Below are positions 60,651 through 64,000 of a DNA stretch of 64,000 bases, piece by piece. The notes under the pieces are model-generated. The model was not told where the DNA came from. It was given only the letters and a program-made list of their open reading frames with translations, and ran no database searches. The DNA comes from RHKX01 sp963745755 (lineage in GTDB: Bacteria > Actinomycetota > Thermoleophilia > Solirubrobacterales > 70-9): positions 434,001 through 498,000 of the forward strand of contig CAVUYP010000001.1 in the NCBI GenBank assembly GCA_963745755.1. The letters run 5' to 3'. Position 1 is the first letter of the stretch; every line of letters begins with the position of its first letter. The translations under genes were made by a program, and so were the position numbers.

Positions 60651-62318
60651 CTAGACCTCGATGACGACCGGCAGGACCATCGGACGGCGCCGGAGTCGCT
60701 TGTAGACGAATTTCGCGACCGCGTCGTGGACGTCCTGGCGGATCATCGCCGGCTCGCGGACCTTGCCGCGGAGCGCGTCCTCGAGCTTGTCCTCGACGAC
60801 GTCGGCGAGCTCGTCGAGCAGCCGCTCGCTGTCGTCGCCGTCCTGCATCGGCACGCCGCGGAAGGTGATCTCCGGATCGGCGGCGACCTCGCCGTCCTCG
60901 ATCGAGACCGTCGCGACGACGATCACGAGGCCGTCGGCTGAGAGGGTCCGGCGGTCCCGCAGCGCCGCATCGTCGGGCTCGCCGAGCTCGAGGCCGTCGA
61001 CGAAGATCATCCCGGCGCCGATGTCGTCGCCGAGCCGGGCGCCCTTGGCGTCGATCTCGAGCGGCACGCCGTTGCGGGAGCGGAAGATCCGGTCGGGGTC
61101 GACCCCGACCGACTCGGCCAGCATCGAGTGCAGGCGGATCCGCTTGAAGTCGCCGTGGACCGGCATCACGTACTGCGGCCGGGTCAGGTTCAGCATCAGC
61201 TTCATGTCCTCCTGATAGCCGTGCCCGGAGGCGTGGATCGGGGCATCGGCGGCGGTGATCACCCGAGCGCCGATCTCGAAGATCCGGTCGATCGTCTCGT
61301 TGACCGAGCGCTCGTTGCCGGGCACCGGCGTCGCCGAGAAGACGACCGTATCGCCGGAGTGGAGCTGGACGTCGCGGTGCTCGCCGTGGGCCATCCGCCG
61401 CAACGCCGACAGCGGCTCGCCCTGGCTGCCGGTCGAGATCGCGATCACCTCCTCGTCGGGGAAGTCCTCGATCTCACGGGGCTGGATCAGCAGGTCGGCG
61501 GGCGCGTTGGCGATGCCGAGGTTCGACGCGATGTTGAAGTTCTTCCGCATCGAACGACCGACCAGCGCGACCTTGCGGCCGAGCGCGTCGGCGGCGTCGA
61601 CGACCTGTTGGACGCGGTGGACGTTGGAAGCGAAGCAGGTGACGATGATCCGCCCGTCGCAGCGCGAGAAGGTCTCGAGCAGCGCCGGGCCGACGCTCGA
61701 CTCCGAGGTAGCGACGCCGGGACGGTCAGCGTTGGTCGAGTCGCCGCAGAGACAGAGCAGACCCTCGTCGCCGAGCCGCGCCAGGCGGGCGAAGTCGGCC
61801 GGCCTGCCGTCGACCGGGGTCTGGTCGAACTTGTAGTCGCCGGTAACGAGGATCGTCCCCACCTCGGTGGTGATGGCGACGGCGCAGGCGTCGGGGATCG
61901 AGTGCGACATGTGGACCATCTCGATCTCGAAGCCGCCGGCCTCGACGACCTTGCCGGGCTCGAGGTCGCGCAGCGGCACGTCCTTGAGCTTGTGCTCCTC
62001 GATCTTCGAGCGGACCATGCCGATCGTCAGCCGGCCGCCGTAGATGGCCGGCGGGATGCCGATCTCGCGGAGCACGTAGGGCAGGGCGCCGACGTGGTCC
62101 TCGTGACCGTGGGTGAGCACGATCGCCTCGATGTCGTCGATCCGGCCGCGCAGGTAGGAGAAGTCGGGCAGGACGAGGTCGATGCCGAGCATCTCGGCGG
62201 TCGGGAACATCAGCCCCGTGTCGACGATCACGATCTTGCCGCCGTACTCGACGACGGTCATGTTCTTGCCGATCTCGCCGAGCCCGCCGAGCGGCAGGAT
62301 CCGCAGCTTGCCGCTCAC
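60651..62318 (-). CDS. rnj: Ribonuclease J
   Basis: 555 residues, metallo-beta-lactamase/beta-CASP exo- and endoribonuclease. Zinc ligands are in LTHGHEDHVGALP and VTGDYKFDQTPVDG; beta-CASP motifs are in STNADRPG, HASGHGYQEDMKL and VMPVHGDFKR. N-terminus LRILPLGGLGEIGKNMTVVE is diagnostic. The start is GTG 62318, overlapping the dapA stop (GTGA). With RNase Y in the window the organism has both main mRNA-decay nucleases. A dapA-rnj pair is common in actinobacteria. Confidence 0.96.
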   Translation of the reverse strand: MSGKLRILPLGGLGEIGKNMTVVEYGGKIVIVDTGLMFPTAEMLGIDLVLPDFSYLRGRIDDIEAIVLTHGHEDHVGALPYVLREIGIPPAIYGGRLTIGMVRSKIEEHKLKDVPLRDLEPGKVVEAGGFEIEMVHMSHSIPDACAVAITTEVGTILVTGDYKFDQTPVDGRPADFARLARLGDEGLLCLCGDSTNADRPGVATSESSVGPALLETFSRCDGRIIVTCFASNVHRVQQVVDAADALGRKVALVGRSMRKNFNIASNLGIANAPADLLIQPREIEDFPDEEVIAISTGSQGEPLSALRRMAHGEHRDVQLHSGDTVVFSATPVPGNERSVNETIDRIFEIGARVITAADAPIHASGHGYQEDMKLMLNLTRPQYVMPVHGDFKRIRLHSMLAESVGVDPDRIFRSRNGVPLEIDAKGARLGDDIGAGMIFVDGLELGEPDDAALRDRRTLSADGLVIVVATVSIEDGEVAADPEITFRGVPMQDGDDSERLLDELADVVEDKLEDALRGKVREPAMIRQDVHDAVAKFVYKRLRRRPMVLPVVIEV

Positions 62319-63184
62319 GCGACCACCTCGAGATCGAGCTGGACGAGGGCGTCGCGGACGACGGCGCGCTGGGCGTCGTCGAGCGGCACCATCGGCAGCC
62401 GCATTCGTTCTGAACAGATACCAAGCATTTGCAGTGCTCCCTTGATCGGAATTGGGTTGGTGGTGACCGTGAGGGCCTCGAACAGCGGTTCCAGGGTCGC
62501 GTTGAGCGCCCTGGCCGCGTCGGCCTCCCCGGCTTCGAAGAGTCTGTGGATCTCGGCCATCCGCGGCCCGACGACGTGCGAGGCGACGCAGATGCCGCCG
62601 GTCCCGCCGAGCTCGAGGCAGCGCAGGAACACGTCGTCGTTGCCGGCCAGGACCTCGAGCCCGTCGATCGCGCCGAGATCGTCGTTGTTGGCCTGCTTGA
62701 CGGCGTGGACGTTGTCGATCGTGGCGAGGTCGGCGAGTTGCTCGGGCGGGACGTTGATCACGGTCCGGCCGGGGATGTTGTAGAGGATGATCGGCTTCTC
62801 GGTGACCGCCGCGATCGCTTCGACGTGCGCCCTGATCCCGGCCGGGTTCGGCTTGTTGTAGTAGGGGGTGACGACGAGCATCGCGTCGGCGCCGGCGACG
62901 TCCGCGGCGTGGGTCAGCGCCACCGAGTGGCGGGTGTCGTTGGTCCCGGTGCCGCAGATCAGCAGGGTCGCCTCCCCCACCTCGGCGCGGACGGCCTCGA
63001 GCAGGGCGATCTGCTCGCGGTCGTCGAGCGTCGCCGCCTCGCCGGTGCTGCCGGCGACGACGAGCCCGTCGGAGCCGCTCTCGAGCAGGTGGACGGCGAG
63101 CTTCGCCGCGGCCGCGAAGTCGACGTCGCCGTTGCCGTCGAACGGCGTCGCCATCGCGGTCAGAACACCGCCGAACTCACTCAT
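62315..63184 (-). CDS. dapA: 4-hydroxy-tetrahydrodipicolinate synthase
   Basis: 289 residues, TIM-barrel lyase at the start of the diaminopimelate/lysine branch. The Schiff-base Lys163 is in AVKQANND, Tyr135 in ILYNIPGRT, and the GSTGEA loop (residues 45-50) is intact. It condenses pyruvate with aspartate semialdehyde. It begins 13 bases after an amidase stop and is coupled to rnj. Confidence 0.96.
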   Translation of the reverse strand: MSEFGGVLTAMATPFDGNGDVDFAAAAKLAVHLLESGSDGLVVAGSTGEAATLDDREQIALLEAVRAEVGEATLLICGTGTNDTRHSVALTHAADVAGADAMLVVTPYYNKPNPAGIRAHVEAIAAVTEKPIILYNIPGRTVINVPPEQLADLATIDNVHAVKQANNDDLGAIDGLEVLAGNDDVFLRCLELGGTGGICVASHVVGPRMAEIHRLFEAGEADAARALNATLEPLFEALTVTTNPIPIKGALQMLGICSERMRLPMVPLDDAQRAVVRDALVQLDLEVVA

Positions 63185-63197
63185 GGGATGAAGATAT

Positions 63198-64000
63198 CTA
63201 GCCCGCGAAAACCGGCGGCGTCCGGTCCGCCCAGGGAGCGGCCTTCTCGAGCTGTGCCGCGAGCCGGATCAGCAGGTCCTCGCGGCCGAACGCGCCGACG
63301 AGCTGGATGCCGACGGGAACGCCCTCGTCGGTCCAGTGCAGCGGCACCGAGATCGCCGGCTGGCCGGTGATGTTGAAGAGCGCCGTGAAGGCGCCCGAGG
63401 GCAGGCAACGGGTGAACGCCGACATCGGATCGTCGGCGCCGGTGTCGATGACGCCGAGCGGCGGCGCGATCTCGGCCATCGTCGGCGTCAGCAGGACGTC
63501 GTAGCCGGTCGCGTACCAGCCGGCGACGACCCGGCTCAGGCCCTGGTGGATGGCGACGTCGAGCAGGTATCGGCCCGATGTCCGCTCGTGGCCGATCTGC
63601 GCCATCGTCCAGGTCAGTGGCTCGACGTCGTGTTCGGTGATCGGGCGGCCGAGCAGCATGCCGAGCTGGGTCAGCGTTGCCGCCTGGCCGGCGGCCCAGC
63701 GGGTCAGGAAGCTGTCCTCGATGTCGGGACCGCCCTCGCCGGCGGGCATCATGTCGAGCGGGTTCCCCTCGTCGATCTCGTGGCCGAGCGACTCGAGCAG
63801 CTTCGCGGCCTTGTCGACCGCGGCGCGACAGGGAGCCGCAACCTCGACCCCCTCGACGGCGGGGCGCTTCATGATTCCGATCCGCAGGCCGCCGCTCTCG
63901 TCGCCGAGCTCGTCCGTGTAGGGCCGTGTCGGCGCCGGCGCGACGTAGGGGTCCCCCGGCGCCGATCCGTGAACCGCCTCGAGCAGCCGCGCCGTGTCAC
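63198..64000 (-). CDS. Amidase signature-family enzyme, C-terminal part (gene continues beyond the window)
   Basis: The frame is open to the window edge; about 267 residues are visible and the Ser-cisSer-Lys catalytic core is outside. The visible part matches the C-terminal half of amidases: RIGIMKRPAVEGVEV, GYDVLLTPTMAEIAPPLG, FTALFNITGQPAISVPL and VPVGIQLVGAFGREDLLIRL. An ATG at 63872 is internal, not the start. Relatives include aryl-acylamidases, nylon-oligomer hydrolase and GatA-like proteins; the second domain alone does not decide. Confidence 0.88.
   Translation of the reverse strand, partial: DTARLLEAVHGSAPGDPYVAPAPTRPYTDELGDESGGLRIGIMKRPAVEGVEVAAPCRAAVDKAAKLLESLGHEIDEGNPLDMMPAGEGGPDIEDSFLTRWAAGQAATLTQLGMLLGRPITEHDVEPLTWTMAQIGHERTSGRYLLDVAIHQGLSRVVAGWYATGYDVLLTPTMAEIAPPLGVIDTGADDPMSAFTRCLPSGAFTALFNITGQPAISVPLHWTDEGVPVGIQLVGAFGREDLLIRLAAQLEKAAPWADRTPPVFAG

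Noticed and set aside
1..64000. CRISPR arrays, insertion sequences, prophage or integrase sites
   Set aside because: No regularly spaced direct repeats, transposase or integrase motifs, or attachment-site duplications were seen; the content is housekeeping throughout.

Overview
The window is very GC-rich, densely packed bacterial chromosome. Gene content and order point to an actinobacterium of the Thermoleophilia / Solirubrobacterales type: ftsK-rodZ-cinA-recA-recX-rny-miaB-miaA, dapF, hflX, dut, pgsA-garA-ftsR, the lipid II amidation pair murT/gatD, WS/DGAT and many GTG/TTG starts. No rRNA, tRNA, insertion sequence, prophage or CRISPR array is visible. Most genes have housekeeping roles in cell wall, division, RNA processing and redox.

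Layout. 1-5 kb: end of proS, a pgsA-like synthase, then a unit headed by a TTGACC-N16-TATAAT promoter: a small RsiG-like protein with one c-di-GMP-type motif, a GarA-like FHA protein and an FtsR-like MerR regulator, followed by an SRPBCC gene and an FAD-linked oxidase. 5-16 kb: a sigma-region-4-like membrane protein, thioesterase, nadE, a secreted HExxH peptidase, a molybdopterin oxidoreductase, a K+ channel coupled to a peptidoglycan amidase, a cation antiporter and WS/DGAT. 16-30 kb: a c-di-AMP (ydaO-type) riboswitch ahead of an RlpA-like exported protein, dinB, ccdA plus a thioredoxin, YqgE, a sulfatase, carbonic anhydrase, flavin reductase, peroxiredoxin and a cyclophilin lipoprotein. 30-34 kb: a tightly overlapped operon of methyltransferase, lipid kinase, murT, second methyltransferase and gatD. 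34-45 kb: acyltransferase, an unusual GT39-type protein with a lipoprotein-like tail, secreted and lipoprotein genes, dut, hflX, an alpha/beta-hydrolase-adenylate cyclase fusion, dapL-like aminotransferase, an SDR and dapF. 45-64 kb: clpP, miaA, miaB, a membrane cytochrome c, rny, recX, recA with an SOS box, an epoxide-hydrolase-like enzyme, cinA, a RodZ-like protein, ftsK, a two-component pair, rnj, dapA and the 3' part of an amidase gene.

Functional themes. dapA, a dapL-like aminotransferase and dapF supply meso-diaminopimelate. murT/gatD amidate lipid II. The amidase and RlpA-like protein remodel the wall. ftsK, RodZ-like and FtsR-like proteins link wall growth to division. Two cyclic-dinucleotide inputs (c-di-GMP-type RsiG motif and c-di-AMP riboswitch) are inferred, as is cAMP signalling from the cyclase.

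Caveats. Many genes are interrupted by single-base indels, strongly clustered at about 2.5-4.7 kb and 46.3-54.6 kb. They fall in otherwise perfectly conserved essential genes (recA, rny, miaA, miaB, cinA), so they look like sequence errors, not pseudogenes. Those genes are reported as single features spanning the frame changes. The most unusual non-coding signal is a 45-bp palindromic element present twice, in opposite orientation, both times between convergent genes. Many genes also carry a TAnnnT box 6-8 bases before the start codon, suggesting widespread leaderless transcription.
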